DNA of 5,361 nt from JBCDBY01 sp039182715 (lineage in GTDB: Bacteria > Planctomycetota > PLA2). Below the pieces are notes generated by a model, which saw only the letters and a program-made list of their open reading frames with translations, ran no database searches and was not told the DNA's origin. Shown piece by piece: positions 5,259-5,361 of this stretch (positions within the stretch are counted from its first letter, which is position 1; each line of letters opens with the position of its first letter). The stretch is from contig JBCDBY010000304.1 of NCBI GenBank assembly GCA_039182715.1, positions 1 through 5,361 of the forward strand. Reading direction: 5' to 3'. Position numbers and translations under genes: made by a program.

Positions 5259-5361
5259 CTACCCGCGGCTGCCGCGCGTCCGCATGCGCTCGACTTCCGC
5301 GAGATTGGAGGCTGCGTTCTCGTAGCCGGGATGATCGGCGAGCAGCTTGCGATAGCGGGCG
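5259..5361 (-). CDS. TPR-like protein C-terminus (partial, 5' end outside window)
   Basis: The minus strand is open from the window edge to a TAG at 5261-5259 and gives 33 residues. They read ARYRKLLADHPGYENAASNL and then AEVERMRTRGSRG. The spacing of Ala, Tyr, Leu, the Asp-His-Pro-Gly turn and the following helix resembles the final tetratricopeptide repeat of a TPR protein, ending in a basic tail. The gene converges on the cytochrome fusion gene with only 6 bases between the stops. The assignment rests on one repeat-like segment. A different alpha-helical protein is possible. Confidence 0.5.
   Translation of the reverse strand, partial: ARYRKLLADHPGYENAASNLAEVERMRTRGSRG

Noticed and set aside
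5200..5262. Search for a rho-independent terminator between the convergent 3' ends
   Set aside because: Only 6 bases separate the stops and no hairpin followed by a T-run is visible.

Overview
This is a GC-rich bacterial segment of mixed ancestral and accessory content. Base composition, leaderless-looking starts and a Rieske/cytochrome b/cytochrome c module suggest an uncultured, high-GC, respiring Gram-negative or related lineage. I cannot name a phylum from the sequence alone.

Left edge (1-140): the last 31 codons of an IS3-family-type transposase, followed by the likely right terminal inverted repeat of that element. Next comes a small cytosolic protein gene with a TTG start (170-616), weakly resembling DUF4279. 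Then follow a C-rich, G-quadruplex-capable leader (about 673-735) and a four-helix membrane protein (738-1058). Convergent to it, and overlapping it by 17 bp, is a minus-strand fusion gene joining a YafP-like GNAT acetyltransferase to a P-loop small-molecule-kinase-like domain (1042-1998).

Middle: a divergent two-helix membrane protein (2042-2464), then purM (2542-3612), the AIR synthetase of purine biosynthesis, with no purN beside it.

Right: a two-gene overlapping operon encodes a Rieske iron-sulfur protein (3626-4042) and a single polypeptide combining cytochrome b6, subunit IV and cytochrome c (4035-5252). A gapless alignment to cytochrome b6, recalled from memory, shows that both heme bL histidines are kept. 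Both histidines that would hold heme bH are replaced, by Glu65 and Ala167. The Rieske protein also lacks the two hydrogen-bond donors that raise the cluster potential. Together these predict an unusual quinol-oxidising complex with an intact Qo side but no conventional Qi-side heme, which is the most noteworthy item in the window. A TPR-like gene enters from the right on the minus strand and ends 6 bp after the operon.

Three plus-strand genes (2042, 2542, 3626) carry a TACA-type -10 box exactly 6 nt before the ATG and have no convincing Shine-Dalgarno sequence. This suggests leaderless transcription. No tRNA, rRNA or CRISPR array was seen.
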